Source of the DNA: Pseudomonadota bacterium
GTDB lineage: Bacteria > Bdellovibrionota > Bdellovibrionia > Bdellovibrionales > JAEYZS01
Reading direction: 5' to 3'
Assembly (NCBI GenBank): GCA_023427925.1
Contig: JAEYZS010000321.1
Location: 1-5,885 of the forward strand
DNA: 5,885 bases
The notes under the pieces are model-generated. The model saw only the letters and a list, made by a program, of their open reading frames with translations, was not told where the DNA came from and did no database searches. Within the stretch, counting starts at the first letter, position 1. Every line of letters begins with the position of its first letter. Both the position numbers and the translations under genes were made by a program. Below are positions 5,882-5,885 of the stretch, piece after piece.

Positions 5882-5885
5882 AGCG

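Noticed and set aside
1..5885. CRISPR arrays, insertion sequences, tRNA genes or phage attachment sites
   Set aside because: I saw no regularly spaced repeats, transposase motifs, terminal inverted repeats, tRNA-like T-loop sequences or other mobility signatures on either strand.

Overview
The window looks like chromosomal DNA of a Gram-negative, AT-leaning bacterium (GC content near 40% by eye, not computed). The combination of a GldG-type ABC-transporter auxiliary protein, a DUF4340 protein, a heptose-kinase-like GHMP kinase and a Cys-containing DUF429 protein suggests a predatory or delta-proteobacterial relative such as Bdellovibrionota. That placement is inference from gene content and style; no rRNA or other phylogenetic marker is present.

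Layout, left to right. Bases 1-424 (+) hold the 3' end of a gene whose start lies outside the window; it encodes a presumably extracytoplasmic domain ending in a C-terminal membrane segment. It converges on, and overlaps by 15 nt, a minus-strand gene at 410-919 for a small secreted, four-cysteine, helical protein. Bases 920-1098 are the only real intergenic gap. They carry a plausible extended -10 promoter for the secreted protein and a set of repeated TTTGGTTC/GAACCAAA half-sites around it. From 1099 to 5868 (-) runs a tightly packed four-gene unit, transcribed right to left: a GldG-like protein, a DUF4340 protein, a GHMP-family sugar kinase and a DUF429 protein. The junctions are a 4-nt ATGA overlap, a 4-nt GTGA overlap and a 79-nt overlap, so the four are almost certainly co-transcribed and translationally coupled. 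The operon promoter, and probably the ABC ATPase and permease genes, lie beyond base 5885.

How the genes may work together: GldG and DUF4340 proteins are the envelope-facing subunits usually found beside GldA/GldF-type ABC exporter genes, linked to gliding in Bacteroidota but widespread elsewhere. The GHMP kinase would phosphorylate a small metabolite, most plausibly a sugar or sugar phosphate for an envelope glycan. DUF429 proteins have an RNase H-like fold and no settled role. Coupling a kinase and a DUF429 protein to the GldG/DUF4340 pair is the most interesting feature of the window. It may reflect a shared envelope-assembly function or only local operon organisation; the sequence alone cannot decide.
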